64,000 bases of DNA. Origin: CATOSD01 sp034422735 (GTDB taxonomy: Bacteria; Chloroflexota; Dehalococcoidia; Lucifugimonadales; CATOSD01). The notes under the pieces were generated by a model, which was not told the DNA's origin, did no database searches, and saw nothing but the letters and a program-made list of their open reading frames with translations. Made by a program: the position numbers and the translations under genes. The stretch spans positions 1 to 64,000 of the forward strand of contig DAOUJL010000071.1 in assembly GCA_034422735.1 (NCBI GenBank). Reading direction: 5' to 3'. Of this stretch, positions 16,584 to 24,406 are shown one piece after another. How positions within the stretch are numbered: the stretch's first letter is position 1; each line of letters begins with the position of its first letter.

Positions 16584-18049
16584 ACTCTCTCGCGCTTCAG
16601 CGCGTCGAGCCGACGGACGAGCTCCTCGGAGGCGAGCTGGGGGTTGGCCTTGCCCTTCGTGATTCGCATCACCTGCCCCACAAGGAAGCGCATCACCGCT
16701 TCTTTGCCCTCAAGGTAGTCCTCGACCGGCTTGGGGTTGGCGCTGATGGCCTCGGCCACCGCACCGGCTATGGCGTCCGAGTCGCTAATCTGAATCGCGC
16801 CTGACTCCTGGGCGATCTCCTCCGGTGAGTCCCCGGTGGAGTACATCTGCTCGAAGACGTCTTTCGCCATGGTGGACGAGAGGACGCCGGAATCGACGAG
16901 GCTGACGAGCTCGGCGATCTGCACGGGGCGCACCTTCACGTCCTGGAGGGAGTCGCCGGACAGGTTCATCAGCCTGAGCAGCTCGCCCAGAATCCAGTTT
17001 GCGAGGGGCTTGGCGAGGTCGGCGGCAGGCGGAGAGCCGAGGGCTGCCTCGAAGTAGTCGGCGATCTCCCGCGTGGATGTGAGAAGGCCGGCGTCATAGG
17101 CCGAGAGTCCGAACTGCGCCACGAATCTCCGCTCGCGCTGGTGGGGGAGCTCGGGCAGCCGCTCACGGACTTGGTCGACCCATGCGGGGTCGATCTCCAG
17201 GGGCGGCAGGTCCGGCTCGGGGAAGTAGCGGTAATCGGAGGCGTACTCCTTACTGCGCTGGGAGAGTGTTTCGGCTCGCTCGTCGTTCCAGCCGCGGGTC
17301 TCCTGCTCGATGCGGCCGCCGCCTTCGAGTACGGCCTTCTGGCGCTCGGCTTCGAACTGCAGGGCGCTGAAGACTGAGCGGAAGCTGTTCATGTTCTTCA
17401 CTTCGACCTTTGGGCCGAGCTCGGAGTCGCCCACGGGCCGGATGCTGATGTTGGCGTCGCAGCGAAAGCTGCCCTCCTCCATGTTGGCGCTGCTGACGCC
17501 GATGTAGCGAAGGATTGAGTGGAGCCGGGTGAGGTAGGCGCGGGCCTCTTCGGCGGAGCGCATGTCCGGCTCGCTGACGACTTCCATGAGGGGGACGCCC
17601 GCGCGGTTGACGTCCAGCAGGCTGTAGCCCTCGCCGAACGGCTCGCTACGGTGCATGAGCTTGGCGACGTCCTCCTCCAGGTGGACGCGGGTGATGCCGA
17701 CGGGCCTGGTGTGGCCGTCCACGTCGATTTCGAGGCAGCCGTCGTGGGCGATGGGCATGTCGTACTGGGATATCTGGTAGCCCTTCATCAGGTCGGGATA
17801 GGGATAGTTCTTGCGGTCGAACTTGGTGCGCCCGGAAATCTGGCATTCCAGCGCGAGGCCGGTGCGCACGACCAGCTCGACCGCCCGCCGGTTGATGACG
17901 GGAAGCACGCCGGGCATTCCCAGGCACACGGGGCAAACGACGGTGTTAGGGGCGGCTTCCTGGTATCCGGCGCTGCAGGAGCAGAACATCTTGCTCCTGG
18001 TAAGCAACTGGGCGTGGACTTCCAAGCCTATGACAATTTCGTAGTCCAT
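16580..18049 (-). CDS. gatB: Aspartyl/glutamyl-tRNA amidotransferase subunit B
   Basis: 489 residues, full length. GLEVHAQLLTRSKMFCSC and the following VVCPVCLGMPGVLPV provide the zinc cysteines; KNYPYPDLMKGYQISQYD is the GatB signature; KVEVKNMNSFRSV and the C-terminal YqeY-like tail are present. Works with GatA and GatC to convert Glu-tRNA(Gln) or Asp-tRNA(Asn). Neither partner is in the window, so the operon is split in this genome. Confidence 0.96.
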   Translation of the reverse strand: MDYEIVIGLEVHAQLLTRSKMFCSCSAGYQEAAPNTVVCPVCLGMPGVLPVINRRAVELVVRTGLALECQISGRTKFDRKNYPYPDLMKGYQISQYDMPIAHDGCLEIDVDGHTRPVGITRVHLEEDVAKLMHRSEPFGEGYSLLDVNRAGVPLMEVVSEPDMRSAEEARAYLTRLHSILRYIGVSSANMEEGSFRCDANISIRPVGDSELGPKVEVKNMNSFRSVFSALQFEAERQKAVLEGGGRIEQETRGWNDERAETLSQRSKEYASDYRYFPEPDLPPLEIDPAWVDQVRERLPELPHQRERRFVAQFGLSAYDAGLLTSTREIADYFEAALGSPPAADLAKPLANWILGELLRLMNLSGDSLQDVKVRPVQIAELVSLVDSGVLSSTMAKDVFEQMYSTGDSPEEIAQESGAIQISDSDAIAGAVAEAISANPKPVEDYLEGKEAVMRFLVGQVMRITKGKANPQLASEELVRRLDALKRERV

Positions 18050-18166
18050 AACGGATGGGGAAAATCTCTCCGAAGCGGCGGGGACGATGGAATATGTGCG
18101 GGAAAGTATAGCCCAGCGGAGCGACCAAAGGCAATTCGGCGCGGGTGCTCCTCCCCGCCCGTGATA

Positions 18167-18808
18167 CTAGGAATCGTCGTGTTCGGGCCAGGCGCCGGGG
18201 CCGACGAGGGGGACGAAACGGCAGGCGCCGAGCGAGGTGAAGGCCAGTCCATCGGGGGACTTTACGACGCGCATCAACTCCTGGGACTGCATCGATCCGA
18301 CAGGCGCGACGAGCCTGCCGCCTTCGGCGAGTTGGGCGAGAAGCTCGTTGGGTATCCTGGGCGCGCCGGCCGCGACGACGATGACGTCGTAGGGAGCGCC
18401 GTCGGGCCATCCGAGAGCGTCTGTCGCCAGGCGGACCTCGACGTTGTCGCTTCGGAGCGACCTGAGCCGACGCTCGGCGGACCGGGCGAGCGCTTCGATG
18501 CGCTCGACGCTGACGACGCTGGCGGCGAGCATGGACAGCACCGCCGCCTGGTAGCCGCTGCCCGCTCCGACTTCGAGCACACGGTCGTTGGGGCGCACAC
18601 GAGCGGCGCTGAGGGTGAGCGCGACGATGTAGGGCTGGGAGATGCTCTGCCCGTGGCCGATGGGGAGCGCCACGTCCTCGTAGGCGAGGTGCGCGGCCTC
18701 TTCCGGCACGAAGAGCTCACGCGGGACGCTCTCCATCGCGCGGAGGACTCGCCTGTCGTCGATCTCGGCGGACAGTCGCTCAAAGAGGCGGCGCTTGGCG
18801 GTTTCCAC
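18167..18808 (-). CDS. pcm: Protein-L-isoaspartate O-methyltransferase
   Basis: 213 residues from GTG 18808 (VETAKRRLFERL), preceded by GGGAG about 10 bases upstream. RAMESVPRELFVPEEAAHLAYED is the family N-terminus; the SAM loop is VLEVGAGSGYQAAVLSMLA; VIVVAAGAPRIP and EGGRLVAPVG follow. Repairs isoaspartyl residues in damaged proteins. The start overlaps the 3' end of the SodX-like peptidase by 29 nt, so the two are co-transcribed. Confidence 0.9.
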   Translation of the reverse strand: METAKRRLFERLSAEIDDRRVLRAMESVPRELFVPEEAAHLAYEDVALPIGHGQSISQPYIVALTLSAARVRPNDRVLEVGAGSGYQAAVLSMLAASVVSVERIEALARSAERRLRSLRSDNVEVRLATDALGWPDGAPYDVIVVAAGAPRIPNELLAQLAEGGRLVAPVGSMQSQELMRVVKSPDGLAFTSLGACRFVPLVGPGAWPEHDDS

Positions 18809-19253
18809 GTTGTCGGCTCCCGCTATTCCGGCCCAGACGGCGCACCGGCCAGACCTTGAAGTAGACTTTGCCCAGTATAGCGGCGCGGCGCACCGGACCA
18901 AAGTGACGGCTGTCTGTGCCCCTGGCGCGGTTGTCGCTGAGGACGAAGTACCGGTCGGCGGACAGCGTCCAATCGCGGCGCTCGAGTCCCAGCGAGGCGG
19001 GAAGGCCGCCGAGGTACGGCTCCGGCAGGTGGGCGCCGTCGACGTAGAGGGATCCGTCGGCGAGGCGTATCGACTCGCCGGGCAGGCCGACCACGCGCTT
19101 GAGGTCGTGGGCCTCCGGTTCGCGGGGGTTGCGCAGCGCGACCACGTCGCCCCTCGCGGGCGCGCGGCGACCGAGGGTGCGGACGAGCAGTAGGTCGCCG
19201 GAACGGTATGAAGGTTCCATGCTGCGGCCGCGGATCAGGTAGAGTTTTATCAA
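18780..19253 (-). CDS. sodX: S26 signal peptidase, NiSOD-maturation type (SodX)
   Basis: 157 residues from TTG 19253 with GGGAG 6 bases upstream. The Ser catalytic box is GRSMEPSYRSGD, the Lys box HDLKRVVGLPGESIRL, and the end box YFVLSDNRARGTDSRHFG. There is no long N-terminal membrane anchor, which fits the short, soluble SodX-type protease rather than LepB. It lies divergently 101 bp from sodN, the arrangement seen for NiSOD maturation proteases, so it most likely removes the SodN propeptide. Overlaps pcm. Confidence 0.85.
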   Translation of the reverse strand: MIKLYLIRGRSMEPSYRSGDLLLVRTLGRRAPARGDVVALRNPREPEAHDLKRVVGLPGESIRLADGSLYVDGAHLPEPYLGGLPASLGLERRDWTLSADRYFVLSDNRARGTDSRHFGPVRRAAILGKVYFKVWPVRRLGRNSGSRQRGNRQAPPL

Positions 19254-19354
19254 GGGGCGCTCCCGGTGTGTGAAGGAGCGCGGGACTTGCGAGAAGCGGT
19301 CCGTTCATGTATCTTCATAGCTGAAATCAACCTCAGGAAAGGAAGGAAACAGAC

Positions 19355-19819
19355 ATGAATATTGCGTCTGCTATCAAGCGCTTTTCTCCGGTGCGCACAG
19401 CGCGCGCGCACTGCGACGTACCTTGCGGCATCTACGACCCGATTTCGGCGAAGATCGCGGCCCAGACCGTGCTGAAGATGGTGGTGCGAATGCAGGCCCT
19501 GGAGGAAGGCGACGACCACGTGGCTTTCGCCAACAGTATGGCCCGCTACATCGCGACCAAGGAAGAGCACGCCGAACTGTGCAAGCGCGAGTTGCGGATT
19601 CTCTGGGCCGACTACGCCTGGCCCAACATGCCCGAGGGTTTTGACCTGCACGGTTCCTTCAACGCCGCGCTCAAGCTGGCCGGCCAGTGCCGCCAGACAG
19701 TTGACTTGGCCGCTTCCGAACAGTTGGTAGCTGCGGTGGACGACATTGCCACTGCATTCTGGGCCACCAAGGGCGTGGAGTACAGCGACCCGCTGGCCGA
19801 GGTACGGTTCGGCGCGTAA
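19355..19819 (+). CDS. sodN: Nickel-containing superoxide dismutase
   Basis: 154 residues. The nickel hook HCDVPCGIYDP starts at residue 19: after cleavage His19 becomes the N-terminal ligand, with Cys20 and Cys24 as thiolates. Residues 1-18 are the propeptide (NIASAIKRFSPVRTARA). The rest is the four-helix bundle with RYIATKEEHAELCKRELRI and WADYAWPNMP. AAAGGAAGG precedes the ATG. Dismutates superoxide in the cytoplasm. Ends in its own terminator at 19877. Confidence 0.96.
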   Translation: MNIASAIKRFSPVRTARAHCDVPCGIYDPISAKIAAQTVLKMVVRMQALEEGDDHVAFANSMARYIATKEEHAELCKRELRILWADYAWPNMPEGFDLHGSFNAALKLAGQCRQTVDLAASEQLVAAVDDIATAFWATKGVEYSDPLAEVRFGA

Positions 19820-19876
19820 CCCCGGACGACGCCTCCGGCGCCACAGCGCGGCAGGCTGACAGCAGCGAAATGCAGA

Positions 19877-19908
19877 GGGGCGGCTCTTCGCGTAAGGCCG
19901 CCCCTTTT
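19877..19908 (+). terminator. Rho-independent terminator of sodN
   Basis: Stem GGGGCGGC / GCCGCCCC with a 12-nt loop, followed by TTTT. It sits 58 bp after the sodN stop, before the convergent cupin gene. Confidence 0.8.
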
Positions 19909-19921
19909 CACGTCCCCTGCT

Positions 19922-20248
19922 CTACTTGTAGTCCTCGCGGGGCGGGCTGAAGATGTCGAGCGCCATGGACCAGCCGTCCCAGCCGACGAGGCCGTGCTCC
20001 ACGCCGCCGGGTATGACGTAGGCGTCGCCCTGGCGCAGGCGCTTGGTCTCGCCGCCAATGGTGAAGTCGAACTCGCCCTGGAGCACTATGCCCGCCTGCT
20101 CGTGGGGGTGGGTGTGCATGGGGACGACGGCGTTGGGGGCTATCTCGACCATGCTCATCATTATCTTGTCGCCCCACATGGGCCGCAGCGTGACGCCGGG
20201 GGCCAAGTCCTTGCGTTGTATCTCCGACGGGTCGTGAAAGTAGGTCAC
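19922..20248 (-). CDS. Small cupin-domain protein
   Basis: 108 residues from GTG 20248, preceded by AGGAGG at 6 bases; the upstream TTG would lie across that site. Cupin motif 1 is PMHTHPHEQAGIVLQGEFDF (His-His-Glu), motif 2 is GDAYVIPGGVEHGLVGW. One metal ion in a double-stranded beta-helix is expected. No enzyme partner is adjacent; function unknown. Confidence 0.82.
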   Translation of the reverse strand: MTYFHDPSEIQRKDLAPGVTLRPMWGDKIMMSMVEIAPNAVVPMHTHPHEQAGIVLQGEFDFTIGGETKRLRQGDAYVIPGGVEHGLVGWDGWSMALDIFSPPREDYK

Positions 20249-20304
20249 TCTATCCTCCTGTGAGGCCAATCGCCGATGTTCGTTCGCCGCGGCCAGGGCC
20301 GCGG

Positions 20305-21243
20305 CTACAGGCCCGCCCGGCGCTGCGCCTTTGCGTTGGCGATTGACAGGCAGGCGGCTATGAAGTCGTTGACCGGGGTTTCGACGCCGACCTCTTTGCC
20401 GATTCTCGAGACGGCGCCGTTCAGTAGCAGCACTTCCAGCGGGTTGCCCGCGTCAAGGTCAATGTACATGGACGACGTGAGCTCTTCGCTGGTCTCCTGA
20501 AACTCGGCCATGGTGGATTCCACAAGGTCGTCGTCGAGGGCGACGCCGCTGGCGCGGCCGGCCGCGGCGGCTTCGTGCATCACGCGCCAGGTCAGGTCCA
20601 GCGTCTCGGGCTGTGCGAGCACGTCGGTGAAGGACGGCTCGCGGGTGATGCAGACCATGCCGCTGAGCGCGCATATGAACACGAGCTTGTTCCAGAGCGC
20701 CTTCGCCACGTCGTTCGACAGCTCGATATCGACGCCGGCGGATGCGAAGGCGTCCCGAATGGCCAGCGCGCGGGGGGACTCGCTGCCGTCGGCCTCGCCG
20801 AACACGATCCGGCAGTGGCCGCCAACCTCGGCGATGAGCCCGGGGGCGGCGCGCATGGCGTGGATGTAGGCCGCGCCGGCTATCACCCTGTCGCGTCCGA
20901 ATGCGGCGGCGAGTTGGTCGGCGCTACCGATGCCGTTCTGAAGGGTGAGGACAGTCGTGTCTGGGCCCACGGCGGGGCGTATGACCTCGATGGCCTGGGG
21001 GTTGTGGTAGCCCTTGACGCAGAAGAGGACCAGGTCGGCGGCCCAGCCGGCGGGGACTCGCTCGACGGCGGGGGCGCGGACGGTGTAGTCGCCGGCTGCC
21101 ACGCTTTCGACACGCAGGCCGTTGGCCTCGATGGTGTCACGGTGCTCGCCACGGGCGATGAACACGACGTCCTCGCCGTTCCTGGCGAGCGAGGCGCCGA
21201 AGTAGCCGCCAACGGCGCCGGTTCCCATTACAAGCACGCGCAT
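20305..21243 (-). CDS. panE: 2-dehydropantoate 2-reductase (ketopantoate reductase family)
   Basis: 312 residues from ATG 21243. N-terminal NADPH loop VLVMGTGAVGGYFGA, then LVLFCVKGYHNPQAIEVI, LQNGIGSADQLAA with the conserved Asn, and a C-terminal helical domain with the catalytic-lysine segment KALWNKLVFICALSGM and the substrate loop STMAEFQETSEELTSSMYID. Reduces ketopantoate to pantoate for coenzyme A; the family also has paralogues of other specificity, and no panB or panC is adjacent. Confidence 0.82.
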   Translation of the reverse strand: MRVLVMGTGAVGGYFGASLARNGEDVVFIARGEHRDTIEANGLRVESVAAGDYTVRAPAVERVPAGWAADLVLFCVKGYHNPQAIEVIRPAVGPDTTVLTLQNGIGSADQLAAAFGRDRVIAGAAYIHAMRAAPGLIAEVGGHCRIVFGEADGSESPRALAIRDAFASAGVDIELSNDVAKALWNKLVFICALSGMVCITREPSFTDVLAQPETLDLTWRVMHEAAAAGRASGVALDDDLVESTMAEFQETSEELTSSMYIDLDAGNPLEVLLLNGAVSRIGKEVGVETPVNDFIAACLSIANAKAQRRAGL

Positions 21244-21459
21244 GAAACGCTCCTTGGGCCGCCATACGTGGGGGCGGCGGGTTGGGGCGGAGTGGTGCGC
21301 TCCGCAGAAGGTAATGATATAGGCGAGTGGCGCGCTCCGCAAACACAGGCGTGTGGTGGGGCGTCGTGGGTTTGACAGGCAATCGACCCAACTTTACACT
21401 TGGCCGCGTACTACAAATCCGCGAATCCACCAGACGCGCCGCCCGCGAGGAGGCTTGCC

Positions 21460-22590
21460 ATGAAGTTCGGACTACTATACGAGATGCAGCGCCCCCACGA
21501 GGACTTCAAGATCGACTACACGGCGCTTATCGAGGAGACGCTGGAGCAGTGCCAGCTCGCCGACGAGGTGGGCTTCGATTACCTGTGGTTCGTGGAGCAC
21601 CACTTTCTGACCACGTTCTCGGGTTCTTCGGCGCCGGAGGTGATCATGTCGGCGCTGGCGCGGCTGACCAAGCGCATAAGGCTGGGCTTCGGCGTGGTGA
21701 TTCTTCCGCACCACAGGCCGACGCAGGTGGCGGAGCGCGTGGCGATGGTGGACCACCTGTCCGGCGGCCGGGTGGAGTTCGGCGTGGGCAGGAGCAGCCC
21801 GTACGAGCAGCTCGGTATGGGGGTCGATCCCCGGGACACGCGGGAGATCATGGAAGAGTCGCTGCGGATGGTGCCGGAGATCTGGCGCACCGAAGGCAAC
21901 TTCGAGTGGGAGGGCAAGTTCTACAACATCCCGCCGCGCGAGATATTGCCCAAGCCCAAACAGGACCCTCACCCGCCCATCTGGATGGCGTGCACCCAGC
22001 CGTCGAGCTACGAGATGGCGGCGCAGAACGGCATCGGCGTGCTGTCGTTCGGCTCAGGAGCGCCGGCGGGCATGAAACAGTACGTGGACAAGTACCGCGA
22101 GGACATCAAGAGCGCGGAGCCGGTGGGTTCGGCGATCAACAACCAGTGGGCGAGCTTCACGCTGGGCCACTGCGGCGACAACAACGCGGAGGCACAGGAG
22201 CTGGGCGCGCGGGCGATCAAGGAGTTCTTCGGACCGAACCGGCCCTACTCGTCAGACCGGCACGAGACCTACGAACGGCTGCTGGAGTCGTGGGGCGGGG
22301 TGCCGGAACACCTCAAGACGAACTTCGAGCGGTTCCTGGGCGGCGAGCAGGACTTGGGCGGCGGCGGCGTGCCGCGCGCGATGCTGGGCGAGTTGCCGGC
22401 GGACCTGCTGTGCGAGCGCGGCGTGATCGTGGCGGGCGACCCCGATAGCTGCATCAACTCGGTGCGAAGGCACGAGGAGATCGGCGCCGACCAGACGCTG
22501 CTGATAATGCAGAGCGACCAGATTCCGCATAAGAAGGTGATGCGGTCGATCAAGCTGTTCGGCGAGCAGGTGATACCGGCGTTCGAGTAA
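21460..22590 (+). CDS. LLM-class flavin-dependent oxidoreductase
   Basis: 376 residues from ATG 21460 after AGGAGG. Luciferase-like TIM barrel: MKFGLLYEMQ at strand 1, ADEVGFDYLWFVEHHF, RIRLGFGVVILPHHRPTQVA and MVDHLSGGRVEFGVGRS. The long middle insertion ends with PHPPIWMACTQPSSYEMAA. F420 or FMN dependence cannot be read off. Such enzymes are highly expanded in SAR202-type Chloroflexota. Divergent from panE across 217 bp. Confidence 0.85.
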   Translation: MKFGLLYEMQRPHEDFKIDYTALIEETLEQCQLADEVGFDYLWFVEHHFLTTFSGSSAPEVIMSALARLTKRIRLGFGVVILPHHRPTQVAERVAMVDHLSGGRVEFGVGRSSPYEQLGMGVDPRDTREIMEESLRMVPEIWRTEGNFEWEGKFYNIPPREILPKPKQDPHPPIWMACTQPSSYEMAAQNGIGVLSFGSGAPAGMKQYVDKYREDIKSAEPVGSAINNQWASFTLGHCGDNNAEAQELGARAIKEFFGPNRPYSSDRHETYERLLESWGGVPEHLKTNFERFLGGEQDLGGGGVPRAMLGELPADLLCERGVIVAGDPDSCINSVRRHEEIGADQTLLIMQSDQIPHKKVMRSIKLFGEQVIPAFE

Positions 22591-22608
22591 GGGGGACTAG
22601 AGTTCTCG

Positions 22609-22642
22609 TCACCCTCACCCTCTCCCATCAAGGAGCGAGGGG
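22609..22642. repeat. Dispersed palindrome, family A (degenerate)
   Basis: CACCCTCACCCTCTCCCATC, then AAGGAGCGAGGGG; one arm is damaged. Marks the left limit of the less GC-rich island. The remaining 190 bp before the next ORF contain a small inverted repeat near 22719-22748 and the hairpin at 22773. Confidence 0.65.
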
Positions 22643-22772
22643 CAAAACGGGGGTCAACCCGTTCAACTCCGAATTCGCGCAGATAACGCCCCTGTGAGAA
22701 ACACCCCATAGCTCTGAACTCGAAGATCTCGCTCGATTGAGACTTCGCATTTCAGTATCACAGCGTCAAACG

Positions 22773-22799
22773 CCCCTTGTTCCATACCGGAACAAGGGG
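22773..22799. terminator. Strong hairpin, probable terminator (CCCCTTGTTCC / GGAACAAGGGG)
   Basis: Perfect 11-bp stem with a 5-nt loop. It lies 38 bp past the 3' end of the minus-strand small ORF; neither side has a long T run (GTTTG on minus, TTT on plus). Confidence 0.5.
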
Positions 22800-22836
22800 T
22801 TTGGAAATTCAGCGGGATAAGTCGAAAGGAAAAAGC

Positions 22837-23100
22837 TCATGGATTACAAGCAGCATAAACTACATAAGCTGAGTCAAGAAGGGGTTTCAGAACTGTGTGC
22901 AGGTAGATCCGTTGACGAGGCGTTAGCTGGTCGTATCCTGGATGCCCAACTAAACTTCGTGTCACAGTTATTTCAGCCTGAGTTTGCGGAGACATTCGTG
23001 GAAGACTGTTTAGCACTCCAACAAGAAGCACTATCAGTGCTTGGTTCATCTCATCAGCTGTCAGTTCCGTGTCAGCCGCAACGTTCTGATCAGTCATCAT
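22837..23100 (-). CDS. Small hypothetical protein (preferred strand)
   Basis: 87 residues from ATG 23100, preceded by GGAAGG at 5 bases. The product looks helical and natural (ELTADEMNQALIVLLVGVLN, then TPRQRIYLHTVLKPLLDSAY). I recognise no family. It follows the lipoprotein gene on the same strand, with a hairpin in between at 23117 and another after its stop at 22773, so a terminator-gene-terminator layout fits the minus strand. The plus strand also has an ORF over the same bases. Codon use is less GC-rich than in flanking genes. Confidence 0.42.
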   Translation of the reverse strand: MMTDQNVAADTELTADEMNQALIVLLVGVLNSLPRMSPQTQAEITVTRSLVGHPGYDQLTPRQRIYLHTVLKPLLDSAYVVYAACNP

Positions 23101-23105
23101 ATTAG
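22839..23105 (+). CDS. Small hypothetical protein (alternative, antisense to the above)
   Basis: 88 residues from ATG 22839, with AAAGGA 8 bases upstream, a better ribosome site than the minus-strand ORF has. Residues 1-68 look like a natural helical protein (VSELCAGRSVDEALAGRILD); the Ser/Gln-rich last 20 look less so. The hairpin at 23117 is 12 bp after its stop. Only one of the two antisense ORFs is likely to be the true gene; I cannot decide from sequence alone. Confidence 0.35.
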   Translation: MDYKQHKLHKLSQEGVSELCAGRSVDEALAGRILDAQLNFVSQLFQPEFAETFVEDCLALQQEALSVLGSSHQLSVPCQPQRSDQSSY

Positions 23106-23116
23106 CCTTCCGCTTT

Positions 23117-23144
23117 AGGACGCAGAGTTTCATCTCTGCGTCCT
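23117..23144. terminator. Perfect hairpin (AGGACGCAGAG / CTCTGCGTCCT)
   Basis: 11-bp perfect stem, 6-nt loop, 8 bp after the stop of the minus-strand lipoprotein gene and 12 bp after the plus-strand small ORF. No clear T run. Probable terminator or mRNA 3'-end protector. Confidence 0.5.
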
Positions 23145-23151
23145 CTTCCGC

Positions 23152-24087
23152 TTATTCGTGTCGACATTTCCCTGCTAGTAGAATAGTGACATAGTTTGGA
23201 AAGTAGTCGATTACCATTCTTTCTGACCACGCAGCTCCCACGTATTCCATGTTTCGATCAAGAATATCTTCCTTGCCCTTGGGCCATTCGCTTCTGATGT
23301 ATGTCACTACAGCGTGACCTCTGTTTCTTTGAGGTATGTTATCAAATTCCAAAACCAAAGTGTATCGCTCATAGCAACGTAGATCGTTAATTCGCAGTTC
23401 TGCGCCGTCATCAAAATCCCCCAGAACAACGGACTCAGTTGTAAGTTCATTGCTAATAACCATTAGAACGTTATGTCTTTCGGCCATAGTTTCGAGTTCC
23501 GGTGAATGAAGAAGTCCGGGGGCGAGATTGTTGTTCTCCTTACGCGCAATGTTAATGGCGTCCCGTATTTGTTCTGAAAATGAAGGAATCGGTGTGGGCG
23601 TCAAGGTGGGAGTCGGAATCGCTGTCGGAGTCGGCGTTTTAGTTGGGATGGGTGTGAAGGTAGGCACGGGTGTTGGTGTTCTCGTATGAGTTGCAGTCGC
23701 CGTATGAGTTGCAGTCGCTGTTGGCGTAAAGGTCGCTGTCGGAGACGGAGTTGACGTATACGTCGCAGTTGCTGTCACAGTCGGCTCCGGTGTTTGTGTA
23801 GCGGTAGCAGTAGGTGTGTGAGTCGAGGTCTCTGTCGGAGTTGCGGTTGGTTCGGGAGTCGGTGTAGACAAAGCAGTTGCTGTTGGCTCCGGCGTTGGCA
23901 TGGGTACTGATGTGGACGTGTGAGTCGGCAAGGCCAAAGCTATAGCAGCCTGAACTGTTGCTTCGATGTTTGGCGTCGGAGTTGAAGCCATCGGCTGTTG
24001 ACAGCCCACCGAACATACTCCAAGCAATCCAGCCACCGTCAAGACAAGAAAATACCTGCGGACGGACTGCTGAATAAGCCTTAACAT
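23152..24087 (-). CDS. Lipoprotein with long Thr/Pro-rich stalk and a CAP/SCP-like C-terminal domain
   Basis: 311 residues from ATG 24087 after AGGAGGG. Residues 1-29: basic start, hydrophobic core (YFLVLTVAGLLGVC) and a lipobox-like SVGC, so a surface lipoprotein is likely. Residues 35-170 are a low-complexity stalk of Thr, Pro, Ala and Ser with TPEPTAT-type repeats. Residues 175-311 form a globular part: EQIRDAINIARKENNNLAPG, HSPELETMAERHNVLM and an end reading NMEYVGAAW with VTILLAG, which recalls the CAP/SCP (PR-1) fold. The stalk would lift it off the membrane. The CAP match is by pattern only. It lies in the hairpin-rich island and may be cargo. Confidence 0.72.
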   Translation of the reverse strand: MLRLIQQSVRRYFLVLTVAGLLGVCSVGCQQPMASTPTPNIEATVQAAIALALPTHTSTSVPMPTPEPTATALSTPTPEPTATPTETSTHTPTATATQTPEPTVTATATYTSTPSPTATFTPTATATHTATATHTRTPTPVPTFTPIPTKTPTPTAIPTPTLTPTPIPSFSEQIRDAINIARKENNNLAPGLLHSPELETMAERHNVLMVISNELTTESVVLGDFDDGAELRINDLRCYERYTLVLEFDNIPQRNRGHAVVTYIRSEWPKGKEDILDRNMEYVGAAWSERMVIDYFPNYVTILLAGKCRHE

Positions 24088-24114
24088 AGAGACGCCCTCC
24101 TGTGGCAGCGCGGG

Positions 24115-24210
24115 CTTCCCAACCACGAGTCACCCATGTCATGCGAGCCACAAGAGGGCACGAGGCCCACACGTCTCGCATGACGTGAGAAGGTACTCTG
24201 TGGTTGGGAG
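24115..24210. repeat. Long imperfect inverted repeat upstream of the lipoprotein gene
   Basis: Left arm 24115-24147 and right arm 24175-24210. The inner 10 bp are perfect (GTCATGCGAG / CTCGCATGAC), the outer parts CCCAACCAC / GTGGTTGGG are perfect over 9 bp, with a mismatched middle. The 27-nt centre separates the arms. It lies 28 bp upstream of the ATG, so it could fold in the mRNA leader, act as an operator, or be the end of a lost element. Confidence 0.7.
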
Positions 24211-24331
24211 CAATCTGACCATAGCACAGAGAACGGACACCTGCAACAAAGTGTCACGCAGGACATTGACACCAGCGAGGTCAGGAGTTAGGCTGGTATC
24301 AGGTTCGTCAGTCAGCCTTCACAAACGCCCT

Positions 24332-24368
24332 CGAACCCCGACGCTGTAATCGAAAGCGCCGGGGTTCG
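24332..24368. terminator. GC-rich hairpin (CGAACCCCG / CGGGGTTCG)
   Basis: 9-bp perfect outer stem, one A/C mismatch, then a 4-bp inner stem CGCT / AGCG and a 9-nt loop. It lies between the divergent lipoprotein and transposase genes; function unclear. Confidence 0.45.
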
Positions 24369-24406
24369 TTGCGTAATCAGACCGAAACAGTTTGCTTAGT
24401 GAACTT

